Assembly (NCBI RefSeq): GCF_963675165.1
Contig: NC_087380.1
Coordinates: forward strand, 4,083,803-4,147,802
Source of the DNA: Halichondria panicea
Taxonomy: Eukaryota > Porifera > Demospongiae > Suberitida > Halichondriidae
Length of the DNA: 64,000 nucleotides
Direction of reading: 5' to 3'
Shown here one piece after another: positions 36,101 through 49,067 of the stretch (positions are counted from its first letter, which is position 1; every line of letters starts with the position of its first letter). A program made the position numbers and the translations under genes. Under the pieces are notes generated by a model. It was not told the DNA's origin, searched no databases, and was given only the letters and a program-made list of their open reading frames with translations.

Positions 36101-39100
36101 AACAATCTGGCAACGCTCATCTACTGGCTGATCTTTGAAATCTTTCTTCATAGCTTTAAGAGCTTTCTCAATGTCTTTCAAGCAAAATTGTTTCTTGATC
36201 TGCAAAGATTCAATCAAACGTTTTCTCGATAATATACTTGCAGGTATTTTGTACAGATAAGGACCATCAATGGTACAGCCACTTCCAACAACCTCCTTAC
36301 TCACAAACTGCTTACCAGTCCATACAGATGATACTTTCAAGTGCTGAATATCCTTCTGAATATAATCTGATGAACTCTCTTTTGAATCAAGATCAGGTTC
36401 AAGTTGTTTGTCAAGGAAACCATACACTTGGTGGCACATTCTATCAATGGTTTCTACCAATTCTTCTGTGAGGGGTTGAGATACAAAAACTCGTTGTATT
36501 TCAGCAAGTTGTGCAATATCTTCATCCATGGAAGGTGACTTCCGTATGCTCATCACGAAAAGACTGTCTTTGTTAATATACCCACAGCCTCCATTTTCAA
36601 CAATAGCTTCATTCAAAAATGCAACTTGAGACCCAGCAAGATTAGGATTGATACCGGTGATTTCTCTATGCATATCATTGCCTACAATCATCAAGTCTTT
36701 ATCACACAGAAGTTCATGCCCATCTCCTTTCCATGGAAGAAGGTATCCTGTCGGTTTTGGGAGCACTGGTAAAAACGGAATGGAGGATAGCTCCCCACTG
36801 CTGGCTCTTTGGTATGACACACTTTGAGATTTAGCGTACTTTGGCAAGACTTCAAATTTAGTGCATGATGACAGAACAAGTTTTGCACACTTTAACGCTT
36901 TGGTTTTGTCGAAATAATACCGAGTTGGAATACTACGAGCACGCTCTACAAGCATATCATATGGAATAGCTTCACTAATCATGCCAAGTTTAAGTAATGC
37001 TGTCCTAGAAAGATGCCTTTCTGATAGTTCGTCACTAGGAAAATAGCTATCAGACTTATCATACAGGGGGGCAAAGTCTGCATCACGGTCAACAACTTCA
37101 GTGCATTTTCTGAGGACTTTTCCATCCGGTGTGCATGGTATGGAGGCATAATTCTTGAAATAATCATTTAACAAGTAGCTCCGTTCTGTTTCATCATCAT
37201 ACTCAGCTGCATACAGCTCAAGCATGCACTGAATGACTTCAGAGCGAGTGCTGAGAATTGACTCAAGAGAGCTCAAGTTTTGGAAAAACAGTTTAGTGAA
37301 AGCAGGTTCATCAATTGTAACTTCTTTTAAATTGAAATAAGAATGGAATATGATGGGTAGATCAATAATTGGCTGGTTTAGATACTTAACAACTTCAATA
37401 ACACATTTAGGAGTTGAAGATAATTGACACAAGATTCCAGGAACAAGAAATCTACTTTGATAGCCATGTAACCATTGTTTCAGGTATTCCGAGTAAAATA
37501 GTTGGTCAGATGAAATCAGTGCAAACAGTTTTGATATCATATACGTCCATGGATTATGCTGGGTTAATTTTTCATTTTGCGGCCACAAAACATGGAAATT
37601 ATAGCTCTTGATATAACGGTTGTTTTTCAATCCTTTCAATGCTATCAAAAGTGCATGATAAGCTCTTGGAATTACCCCTTGCATTAGTAAAACATTCCAA
37701 GTGACTTCACTGCCTGTAAGTGAGGTGGCTTCGTCTGAGGTCCAGATCCCCCTGCGATTATTGATCACAGCAAAGTTGCTACTTAAATGTACTGGTAGGC
37801 CAGTCTTCTGAGAGAGGGGTAGGAAACAAAATATCTCTCCTTGGAATTCTGCATCCACACTGTAGCTACCAGGAGTGCCCAGTGGACAAGAGACTGATGC
37901 AGTGAAGTATTGTTGGGAGTAATCATCAGTCTCACTTTCTTGTGATATGAGCCAATGACAGCTGTTTGATTCATTAGAGAGAGAATCGAAGCAAGTTAGT
38001 TCTCTAATCTCTGTACCAGCATGGAGTTGAATTGGTGCTTCAATACGCTCTCGAGTGATTTTCAACAAAATCTCTGGCGTGTTTTGTCCATGACTGATCG
38101 TTTGGAATGTAATAGTTCTCACGTGCTGTAGAAAAAGCAATAGAGTCGAGCTACTGTTCTTAATGGCAGATATAAGGTTCTGGACTATTGAATTTGAATA
38201 GCAGGTAGAACTAAGCTCACTAGGGTGTATCCTGAATGGAAGTCTAAATATTGTCCCTTCGTAATTAGATCGATCAAATCCAAACAAGCCATCATAAGGT
38301 GAGAGCTGACGCGAATTCGCAATGAACTTACTCGTGAAAAGAATTTTCTTACCTGGCCGAGAAAAATTCTTTATCTCTTTTCTTAGGTAGGATAGTGTTG
38401 GATCAAAAATATATAGTTTGTCTCGACTAACAAATGATGGTATATCTGTCATGTGGTACACAGAACAAATACCGATTCCAAACTTGCCAATCTTTAACAC
38501 TTTGTTGGCCTTGGTTGCTCCAGCTAGTTTTGTGATGTTAGTAAAATCATCTTCAGAAAAACTCTTGTTGTTATGAACAATTAACGCAGGACCATGAGCT
38601 TCTGCCATTCCTGAGAAAAACAGTTTCTTTGGATTTGTTTCATGCTGCCTAGCGTCATAGCAAATGTTCACTTCCGTAGCCTCTGCATCATCAGCGTTCT
38701 GCAGTAGTTCCTTGATAATAGTGAGTCCATCTTTGTAATCTCGGAGGATATTCTTCAATCGAGTGGTGAGTGGTTCGTGTTGACCAGCATCTTCAAAAGT
38801 GTCCTCAGAAGTATTCAAAAACTCTGACAATGAAACTGCACCAAGGTTATGTGCCATGCTAGCAGATGTGGTTATGCACAAATTGGTAGGAGTCCTTTTC
38901 TTCTGACGATTGCAGGTAATCCTTGAGGAATTTATTGTCCGTGTACACAACCTCCGAAGCTTGAACTAGCTGAGGCAATTCAGACTCTGTCTCTACTGGT
39001 ATCAGAACATCTTCTGGCATGACTTCGTCAGGAACTTTCTTATTTCCATTGTTTGTGAGCCAGTTTAGAATGTTCATGATCGTACTCCAAGCATCAATAG

Positions 39101-42100
39101 CATTAGTTTGTACATCGTCCTTGATCATTTTGAGAACGGAAACGATCTGGGCTTGACTAACAGTCGTTGCGACTCTAGAAGCTGAGCCAAAAAGTGTTGA
39201 GTATTGAGACAGAATGTCGGGTAGAATGTAGATGTACGGTTGAAGATCACTCTTGAAGGTGGAGTTTAGCTTAAAAGCTACTATATCTGGTGCTATAAAC
39301 TTCCTCTCTTTCTTGATATAAATCCACTCTGTGATAGAGTACAACGAAGCAAGATAGGAGACACCTCGACTATTCATGTAGTCATACACTTGAAGAACAA
39401 GCGAGTTCATAACATCAGCAGAGAGTTGATCCTTGTGCAAGAGTATCTCTTTATAGTGAGCGACCACATTCTGTGAGAGACTGTTAGAGTCAGCTGGTAA
39501 CATATTGGCAATTAGATCGGCAACTGCAGGGAACACAATGTAGACCTGTGAGCCCACTAGGCAGGGAATAGTGTTTTCAGTTGAAGGTGATAAAACCATC
39601 GAATTGCTCAGAGAGATAAAATGTGAGTTGAGGCCGTGTCCTTTCCATGAAATCTCTTCAGGATAACCAGACGGCTTATCACTGACAATTGGGAGCCAGC
39701 TCCAGCTGGTAGCTAGATACTTGAGAGCAGTCGAGAAGGTATAGCTTTGATAATGATCATTAGCTATTACATACCTTCCACCAGTTTGGTTATAAAAAGT
39801 AGATGTGCTTATGTATTTAAGCACTGCCTTGGCCCGGCTCAGCTTTAAGCTGTCAACACGTTGTGGATTTGAGCTGCAAGAACAACTAATGGAGTAGATA
39901 ATGTCAAGGACTCGTTGTGGGGTGACTGCGACACAGAGACCACAGGTTTGTAAAGTTTGAACTCTTCCTTTCGTGTTGTAAGGAGACTGAGGGAATACAT
40001 CTTCTCCGCTATACAAAGCCAAAATATCAGTATCAAAAGGAGTGAATAGTTCAGAAGGAGTCTTTCGTCCATTACTTGTTTTTACGAATTGCAAGCTCTG
40101 AAGGTAACTGGCCATATTGTACTCTCTGGAGTTGAGGACTTGGAACATGTCCAACACTTCTGGCATTAGCTTGTCAATGAGGTGGTCAGGAAAAGACTTG
40201 CTTTTAATGAGCGGGAACACATGATTGACAAGAAGTCTGAAATCAGATACAAATGGAATGCTTAGAGATTGCAATAGCTGTAGCTGATAATGGTTTCCCC
40301 GGGACAGAATAATTAGGTTTGAAGGCAGGTTTGCAACATTGAAAGCACATCTGTTAGGTTCTCCTATTGCCTGCTGTGTTACTGATTTTGATTCTGCTGT
40401 GTTAACAGAAAACAGTTCTTCGGATGAGTTTAAAGCAGATGAAAAGATGCAAACGTTCTTTAAGACCTTCTTTCTCACCATAGAAGGAGTGTAAGTGCTA
40501 GATAGGAGAAACACTCTCATGCTATCAGCTTCCTGAGCTGTGAAAGCAACTCCTATGTAATTTGATGTTGATGCTATAGCATCCAATAAGTTGTTTGTGT
40601 CAAAAATCTTTATGTTTGATGAAAGTTGCCTATGGTATACATAGCTAAATTCACTTCGTAGACAAACCTTGATTTTCATTTTGTAGAGAGCAGAGAGCAA
40701 ATTTCCAGAGCAAGACGTGTCGACATAAATAACAGCGTGTGCACTATGAAGAGGAGCAAGGTGAAAATTTATTTTTGAGCTGGAGGTAGAGATGTAGCAA
40801 GGAACCACAAGCTGACAAACAAAATGTTGTAGATTTTTTTTATGCAACCAATTCCAGAACGTCTGAAGCCAAGTGGAGGGAATCTGAGAGTGGGGAATGG
40901 ACACCAGACTGTTTCTGCTTGAAGGTAGAGCCTGAGGAAGGAGATGAGCAACCTCTCTCTCAGTGAGGAGCCGGAGCTTTGTCTGTTGACTAGCAGCCAC
41001 AGAATATAGACTTTGTTGAAGCTTTGTATCATCTGATACGTCGACAAGTAAGTGGTCCAAGTTAGGAAGCAAGGATCGTGGACAATCATCTGAGCAAAGG
41101 AAAACTGTCTGCTGTTCGGAAGTTGCATCAAAGTTAGTGAAGCTACCATTTGCTAAGGGCAGAAGATTCAATCCTCTTAGATCGTTGTAGCAACTGTCGG
41201 AAAGACAGTATGTTAAAATTACCATCTTGCCAATAGGGTCAATGCTAGAATAACATTAAGGGTAGTTGCGAAATTTGGAGCGAGCTAGCATTGGAGACAT
41301 CTCTGTGACACCGACTTTAGTGTGACACATTGCTCTCCATATTCTTGAAGGGACTGTGACTAGTTGTACAGCACAATCAGCGAGAACTCGTTTCATAATG
41401 GAGGGAAGCTTGCTGCTTTCACTGATAAAGGTTGCTTGAGAGATGACAATCCAGTTCCCAACAACTGGAATTGTGTCGATCTTCTCAGTATAAACAACTG
41501 CTTGCTGAAACAACGCACTGAACAAAGGACGGAGAATCTCAGAAAACTGGTTGTTTACAGTATTCACATCAGGCCAGGCATTGTAGAACTGATCATGAGA
41601 AATATATTTTTTAGCCTCTACTAGAAGCATAGCATAACAAGGTGGGAGGAGCTGACTAACAAGAATCTTGTTCCAATTTGCTGTAGGATCATTTCTTCTC
41701 TCAATTCCCGGCCACTTTAAAGTACGTCGCTCGTCGTTTAGCCCAAATGTTCCATTAACATGAACCGGTAGTCCAGATCGACGTAACCTCTATTGGCATG
41801 GGAAGGAAACAAAATATCCGACCCCCAACAGAACTAGTACCTAGCTCCAAAACTGTACCGACCCAAGGAAATGTACGCTGTTTGGCTGCAGCTGCTTGTA
41901 CTGTAGAGTTCCCTGATCCGACGCTTTTAGCTATCACCCAATTGCTCTGGCCAGCTTGGTTCTTCCTATGATTGTTGTCAGTCAAAATTACAGAAAAGGT
42001 AGCTGTAAAAAAAAATACTTGGGAAATTGAGTATGGTTGTTGAGAATGAGCTTGCCGAAGTTGCTGCATGAACAATTCACGCTTGGAATTAACTGATGCT

Positions 42101-44299
42101 AGACAAGCTGGAGCTATTTCCACACAGAAGGATGTGCTGTGCTGACCACTCTGTGAGATGTGCACTACTTGGATCTTGCATACTGACTTCAGAAACAAAA
42201 GCAAATACTTTGCCTCCTCTCTAAGAGCATCAAGGAGCTCTTGTAACTTTTGAATGTTGTATATTTTGTCCGAGAGACTGGATGCTTTTGTGCGTAATGG
42301 CAGTCGAAAGATAGTTTGCGAATACCGGGCTGAGTTTTTGTCGAAACCTGCCAAACCACTGAGTGGGGTGATGAAGTCAGATGACTGGTCAATAAGGTTA
42401 GCCAGACTGAATGCCTGCCCAGCTTCACCTTTCCACACTTTTTCTTGCGGTTCAAAACAAGCTAAGCGATTGCCACTGACAATCATTGGCATGTCTGAAA
42501 AGAGAGAATTTAACTTTTTATTATAATACCAAATGCTGCAAACTGCCAATATTCAGACATGCCTCTGTTTGAAGATCCTAAAATACGGTACAACTCTCAA
42601 TAATAATAATTATACTTATCTTATACTTGTCAGTATGCAATGTGCATGCAATGTGCATACATCTTCGTCTGACAATACAACATCATTAGAGATTACGTAT
42701 TTAAAATCATTAGAGATTAAGTATGTGTTATAGTAACGATCAAAATCATAGGAATAATATTGTGAGTTGCATAAGCAGTCTCACAGTGAACACAGGCAGC
42801 ATAACTAAATGACAAATGAATGCACTACATTGTTCAAACAGAGGCATGTAATATTAAAATTGTAAAATTGTACTCTCTCGATTAAACGAGCATACTTGTT
42901 TAGTCACGGCGTGCACTTTTTTGTTACACGCCACCGGATGTGGAAACGCCCGAGTTTTACCTTTAGAAGCTAACTCTAACCTCTTCCTGGCCACGTCTAT
43001 AACCGGTGATGATATATATGGCATTAATTATTGAGCATTTGCAAAATCCATTCAGTAGTTATATAGATTGAATAATGGCTGGTGCATGTGCTGATTGGAG
43101 TTAGTCTTTTAAAGTTATGTACAATAAACGCCCATATGAAATCTATTTGAGGTATCATTAATTTTTAGTGATTAATGCACTGCACGTTTAACCTAATAAA
43201 TAGTATACCCACATTTTGAACGAGAACAAGAGCTGTATATAATTATATATATAGCGGGTTATTTTCGTATGGTATAAATTTTCGTCTTTTTCGTATTTAG
43301 AGCATTAAATCATCCGAAAATTAAAACTATTACTGTGAAATAGGTCTTACGTTGTCATCATTTGAGCTGTACGAAAATTATAATTTAGAAATATTAAATA
43401 TTTAAACACATATAATAATTATATAGTTTATATGAAAATTTGCCAATTAAAATTACCCGCTATAATACGGTACTTAACCGGTGGTTATCAACATGCAGTA
43501 TTGACATGACCCACATTTTTCAATGGACCCACCTGTGAGATGATAGACAGAGTTGAATCCAATCCCAAACCTTCCAGCTTTGAAGGGGTCCTCGGCCTTG
43601 ATACTCTGCTGCAAGCTCTGTATTCCCTCCCAGTCCTCTTCTGTAAAGCAGGCATCATTGGTAGCTATCAGAGCTGGGCCCTGGAACAAGGCTAAGTCAG
43701 GATGAGGGAGGTTGGAAGTGCTATGCTGTCTCTCATCAACATAGAACCACACTGTTGTAGCTCCAGCATCATCGGCATTCTGGATCATCTCCTAAAATAT
43801 ATAATTATATGAGCAGCCATCTCAGCAACTAACTGAGGAGCAATAAAACTAAAATTTGAGGCATGACAACATTTTTGGGAATGGCATTTCAGTATAGGAA
43901 ACATGAATCGTGGACTAGAATCAGTGCATGTGATTCACAGCAATTAAAGAAGCCTGCATGGAGTCTTAGAAATATGGCTCATGCACAGCAGAGTAAACAA
44001 AAAAGCCCAAACCACACAATTGTGTGTAACGAGTTGCCTTGAATAAAATCCCCGTGTACTTTCAAATGTGCCACGTAATTTTGTATAATTATGCCTGAAT
44101 AATTATCAGCAACAAACTTTGCAACCATTAGTGTGCAGGCTGACTGCGCAAAAATTCATCCGAGCTAACATGCACACATGAACAGTGCTTACCTTGAAGA
44201 TTTGTCCATCAGGGTACCTCTCAAGAATACTTTTTATGGTAACAGACAGGGGAGGCCTTCTCAGTCCAAACTGCTCTGACTTAGTCACCATGAAGTGTG
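30120..44299 (-). CDS. SACS-like: sacsin-like chaperone: three ATPase repeats and C-terminal J domain, with apparent lesions
   Basis: Sacsin is a giant cytosolic co-chaperone. Exons read downward: 44299-44193 (EQFGLRRPPLSVTIKSILER), 43791-43533 (EMIQNADDAGATTVW, GRFGIGFNSVYHLT), then one exon from 42494 to 30120 of about 4,120 codons. Human SACS likewise has a giant coding exon. Sacsin ATPase repeats: first as above; second near 38.75-38.45 kb (KELLQNADDAEATEVNICYD, KIGKFGIGICSVYHMTD); third near 35.77-35.45 kb (KELLQNTDDAKATKMYIILD, GHGNGFSVVYHLTD, a weakened G-box). The J domain is near 30.5-30.35 kb (RRLCLKWHPDKNLDD, HPD present). No HEPN domain follows. Frame breaks lie near 41775, 38862, 32176 and 31960, with an in-frame TAA at 41256-41258. 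Each is a small indel or point change within otherwise long open frames. Upstream exons are described separately; the 44299 acceptor (ATTTTAG) opens in phase 1. Confidence 0.88.
43250..43463. mobile_element. palindromic MITE in a sacsin-gene intron
   Basis: The left end TATAGCGGGTTATTTTCG and the right end (reverse complement TATAGCGGGTAATTTTAATT) are inverted. The interior is AT-rich with TTTTCGT blocks. Likely related in type to the 17385 element. Confidence 0.55.
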
Positions 44300-45498
44300 C
44301 TAAAATTATGGAGGATCGTATATAATGCATGCATCCATTAATTCACGGTATAGTGAAGGCACATTAACGTACACACAACGTATAATTATATAGGTGGTTA
44401 TGCATACAAGATTCAATCCACGATGCACATGCATGCAAGATTATAGGCTCCTTGACTGCTGCATAATGAATCATTAGGCTTTACACAACCACAAAAAGTG
44501 TTACTAAGATTGTTACAGAGCACTAAAATCTAACCCTTGATCCGCCTAAGTTATAATAGCATAATATTATAATTATATAGGATTACATGCCGCCATGAGA
44601 TCAAGATCAATAACCACTCAAAAATAAACTCAAGAATTAGAGGTCAATTCTCGCGAAATCAATAAGTCACTTCGCACGAACGCTTTTCAATGATATATTA
44701 TTTACATACACACAGTGAAAACTAATCCAAAACCAATCTGAATGACAAACAAGTGAATCAGCGAATTAACCACCAGTATAAGCTAACAAACTAACCAGCA
44801 AACCATATTTAATATCAGTGTATGGTTCTAAAACCAGGCCCACATGACATGCATACAATCTTATCCTTCAGGGAATGCGGCTGTAGTGCAAAGGAAATGA
44901 GTAAAAATGATGTCGTAAGTCTAAAGGAGGTGATGTAATTATGCATGACATAAAATGACAGTTATGAGCAGTGCGCACAAGATAGAATGGTGTAAGTGTA
45001 TACACTACATAACTACATGCAGCCTTCAGAACAAAATGCCGTATTCTAGACCACACCCACCCCACACACATGCACACATACACACACACACACACAGCCG
45101 CCAACTCACACACACACGCAGATGTTTGAGGATGCGATGAAGTTAAAACAGGCTGAAAAGCATGCTCTTGAGAAGCAAGCGAGGACACTACAGCAGCGTC
45201 TGCTTGAGGATACAGACGAGCATGCATGACTATTGTGCATATTATTGTCTGCATGCATGTGACTGCCTGTTATTGCATACTATACTCATGCACAAGGAAT
45301 GTACAGCTAAATAGATACATTTTGAGCCCGAGGGAAAGAGATTTCTGAGCCTTTCTTGGTGCTTCCAGGGCGGATATATTACAGTTATACAATGAAAAAA
45401 CAACTCATAATATTGAGGAAAATTCACCCCACCTCTATTTGGTTCACGAGAGTAGATCTAATAATAATATCCTGTCAACAATACTATATGAAAGACTC
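44300..45498. other. intron between mini-exon and first sacsin exon
   Basis: No minus-strand exon is recognised. CA-rich stretch at 45052-45117. It holds a possible plus-strand exon at 45122-45229. Confidence 0.4.
45122..45229 (+). CDS. possible terminal exon encoding a coiled coil (plus strand)
   Basis: After an acceptor-like CACACGCAG the frame MFEDAMKLKQAEKHALEKQA continues to LLEDTDEHA and a TGA. The heptad-like spacing suggests a coiled coil. It lies within an intron of the opposite-strand DEATH-sacsin gene. No upstream plus-strand exon is visible, so it may be a stranded exon or chance. Confidence 0.3.
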   Translation: MFEDAMKLKQAEKHALEKQARTLQQRLLEDTDEHA

Positions 45499-45535
45499 AC
45501 CTGAAAGCAACGCATTGCCAGCTTCACCCTTCAGG
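45499..45535 (-). CDS. 37-nt mini-exon linking the middle domain to the sacsin part
   Basis: Acceptor CTGTAG, donor GTGAGT. Only phase 0 is open: GLKGEAGNALLS plus one base. It exits in phase 1, exactly what the sacsin exon at 44299 needs (G plus CA gives Ala). An exon of identical length and splice sites (GLQDKAANTSRS) lies at 56856-56892 with similar flanks, showing that the unit was duplicated. Such conservation of length supports a real exon. Confidence 0.5.
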
Positions 45536-46363
45536 CCCTACAGTATTTATATTGAGAGTTACTACATTCAGTCATAAAAATGTGTGTAGACACTTGAAGC
45601 CATGCAGTGTATTGTATAAGCTAGAAACATGCAGACAATAATTATGGACAGAGCAATAATGTTGCATTACATAATCAAGCTATATCAGTCTATATACATG
45701 AGTTATACTCCACTGGCATAATAACCTTATCTTAAATCAAGGGCGTATAAAAGAGAGAGGGCATGCAACAGCTTAATTGCGAGCAAAAACTAAAGTGGCG
45801 GTGGAAAAACACTAGATTTTTGTGTACAGTACATACTATTCATGTATCCGGTCTGTGGTTTTGGTTTCTGCTCGCACGTACGTAAAGGGTTGATAGTCAG
45901 TTGCATGCCCCCTTTCTTTTTATACGCCCTTGCTAACGTATAATGACCGTTCCCCAAAGGTTCAATGAAGAATGTTGGGTGTGGGATTATACATGTACCG
46001 GTACATATGGTATTTATATATAAGAACGTACAGGCATGCATTTTATTTTTACTGTTCAGAAAGAGAATTCACTATACGTACATTTGTAATATTATCTTCT
46101 GTTAGTTTATGAGTCGTAGTAGTTAACACCACTATCATTGCTATACCTGCTACATCGAGACAGGAGTAAAAAACAAACAAAGAAAAGTGTAGCCGACAAC
46201 TCGAAAATTGTGAAGTTTCTGGCACTTAACCTAGATCTATAATTATAGCAGATATACATGACTACAGCTTACACTTTGTACACTCACAAACCCCCTTATA
46301 TTTATATAATGTACTGAATCAGATATGCTAGAATTGAAGTTTGCAGACAATAATTATAAGTAC

Positions 46364-47109
46364 TGAGATATTACGTCCCTTGAGAACAATTTGGGTATAA
46401 ATCACCTCAGCTTTATAATGAGTATTCCCACAGCGTAGGTCGATGACTCCTTGACTCTTCAGAGCATGTTCTTGATCAGCTTTTAGCGGAAAGATATCAC
46501 TTGTTATGAACTGGATCGGTAATGAAAATGTGAGCTCGACACAGCCATCATCAATTTTACAAAGCTTTAAAACACCTTTATTTAAATGCAAGATTGAGCA
46601 TAGATTCCACTCGAATAGCTTCAGTCGACTCACTTCACATTCATCGTAAGTAGAATCAAGCTTTACAATCAGATTTTCTCCAGAGCCTGAACTAATATTT
46701 CCTTTCACTAGTCGCCTCCTAGCATACCTAACAAAATTGGTTTTGTAAAGTTTCATATTGTCTTTATCCTCGTCCGTTCCTAATCGGCTTGTTATCTGCT
46801 CAATAATATCATAGTCGAAGAAGGAAAAATAGTCACCAATAATTCGCCAAACTTCTGGGATAGTTGAGCATTGATCTAGATTATTTCTTTGAGCTCTAAA
46901 AACACATTGATTTCCTCCACAAAATACCTTCTTTAGAGAGCTAAGGCCCATCAAGCAAGCAACTACAGATTCTTTTGCAATTCCACGAGTTTCAAGTGAA
47001 CAACATAGTTGAGACACTAGAGTGTTGAAATTGATTTCCATCTTCATCGAATCTACTTCTAACATTGCAGTGTCTGGAAGCATATTTGAGACAAGTTGGC
47101 TGCTTGCAC
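46364..47109 (-). CDS. middle domain of the DEATH-sacsin gene
   Basis: A single exon of about 249 codons opening in phase 1 at a TTTTCATGCAG acceptor. Recognisable blocks are LVSQLCCSLETRGIAKESVV, IIGDYFSFFDYDIIEQITSR, LGTDEDKDNMKLYKTNFVRY and FPLKADQEHALKSQGVIDLR. I associate this arrangement with domains next to DEATH or NACHT modules in sponge and cnidarian proteins, but I cannot give it a domain name. The likely 3' end is TCA before GTACTT at 46363 (phase 0, fitting the mini-exon). An alternative donor GTAATA at 46374 would be phase 1. Confidence 0.65.
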
Positions 47110-47129
47110 CTGCATGAAAATATAAGCGC

Positions 47130-49040
47130 ACATAATTATTCTTACTATCTTACGATTACTTCATACATGGCTCATATACTGATGATAAAAGTATCAAAAT
47201 AATGTATGAGTTAGCCATGCGCATGCACAGTATAATTATGCCTCGAGGCGTAGCCGCACGAGGGATACGGTAAAGCCAGAGGACGTACGAAAGAGTACTT
47301 CAATTAAGCTCGATTACGTGCAAAATTCAAGTAAAGTTATCATTGCATGCATGTGACTAATTAACTCAATTTTAGCTTAATCGAGGTAATCGTGTCGGAA
47401 CTCCTCTGCGGTAAAGCTGACTGTGTGTGTGCATGTGTATTCCAGGCGTAACTGCATGCTCAGCTTCTATATAGGCTTCTATACGTTCTCTTGGGTTTTG
47501 ATTTGTGGACTCATACGTTGAATAAAAAGTTTGTGCGAACAGATGATGCTATGAAAGATTCTGAAAAGACTGCAACAGCCGCCACTGTGAGTCAAACTAG
47601 CCATAACTCGAGAAAGAAGCTTTAGTTTGCAAATCTACGAACCAAATCCAAGAGATCATGGCTAGAAGCCTATGAAAGCTGTTAGTTTTCGTCGCATTGC
47701 AACCGTAGCAGTTACAGCTGGAATACACAGACACACATGCAGTCAGATACACAGTCAGCTTTATATCGTAGGCTACGTCTTGAGCCACTACAGATTTTGC
47801 TACGCAATATATAGTCTAAAAACTACTCAGGAGACTTTGATAGCCTTCAACTGGCTTTAGTTTGCAAATCCATGAGTCAAAATCCAAGGCTATAGAGGCC
47901 TATAGAAGCTATTACTTGCACCTGCATTGCTACGGTAGAGCAGTTACATGCACGCACACACGCACACACATGCACACACACTACAATACACCTCACTGCA
48001 CATGCTGAGGCATAATTTTATATTAACTGCTTTCATTTCGAAATTTCCGTTACTGCATATGCATGTATACGCTTCCATTAGATATTATACACATGACGTA
48101 TATATAGCTTACCACGTGATGTATCACCTCCATTTGTGCTTTGAGATCTCTACATGTGCATGTACATGTCGTATGAGTTTAAAAAAAGTATATAACACTG
48201 CACGAGTATAATTACTACTCTATTATTACTGAACAACAACATGGTATGGTTATAAAAATGAATGCTCTCATTATAATGTGTGATGTATAATATGTAATTG
48301 CATGTGTATGTATTCACAGACATCAGGCTGCACACAGGCAGCAAATAATTAACCAAAACTAATTACCAATTTATATTGTATAATGACTTAAAAGGGCATT
48401 GGTTATACCTCAAGTTCCTCTCTCTCACAACCTATAATTATGTGTGCATGTACGGTACAGTGGAAAGTATATACATTTATATCCTGTTGCTACGTTGTTG
48501 CCAAGTGCAATATGCAGCACAATGCACTAACCATGCACAAAAAGATAGATCTATACTGTGCAGTGACGGTCAGGCTAAATAGCAGCAGCTCAGACACGCA
48601 CTATATAATTCAACAACAAACAGTTCCAGGCCTCCAATGTCAGATTGACAATGCATGGCCTTCACCAAATCCAGTTTGTCAATGTCTGAGCTACCAATAT
48701 TAGCCTGACTATCGCTGCACAATAGTAATCTCTTTCTGTTATTTGGGGGGTCACTAACTCCTATAAAGGGGTCACTGCATCCAACACGGGTGTCAGAGGA
48801 TTTATTGGCCCCCATGCATGGAGTCATTGTATATATATATATAGGACTCAGTGCCATGACCCCCTCAGATACTGAGTCCTAACTAAAAATAGCCAAACAA
48901 GACAGCATGGATCCCACGACAGAAGGGGGTCACTGGATTCTATAATAGAATTTCACTGAATCCTAGAACCCTGTGTCCGGGGTCACAAATCCAGTGAACC
49001 TGACCCAGTGATCCTACGACACTATGTATGCTGTTGTAGT
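47130..49040. other. intron with repeats
   Basis: Between the DEATH exon and the middle-domain exon. The block TTTAGTTTGCAAATC with following sequence is duplicated at about 47600-47730 and 47855-47980. Inverted AATTAAGCTCGATTACGTG blocks flank about 47300-47400. GGGGTCACT-type short repeats lie at 48740-49020. No exon seen. Confidence 0.45.
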
Positions 49041-49067
49041 GAATTCAAATACAATGTAGCCACTTAC

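Noticed and set aside
41250-41340. Short intron removing the TAA at 41256
   Set aside because: A GT at 41322 and TAG near 41246 are possible, but the intervening residues fit the sacsin pattern and no other intron occurs in this exon.
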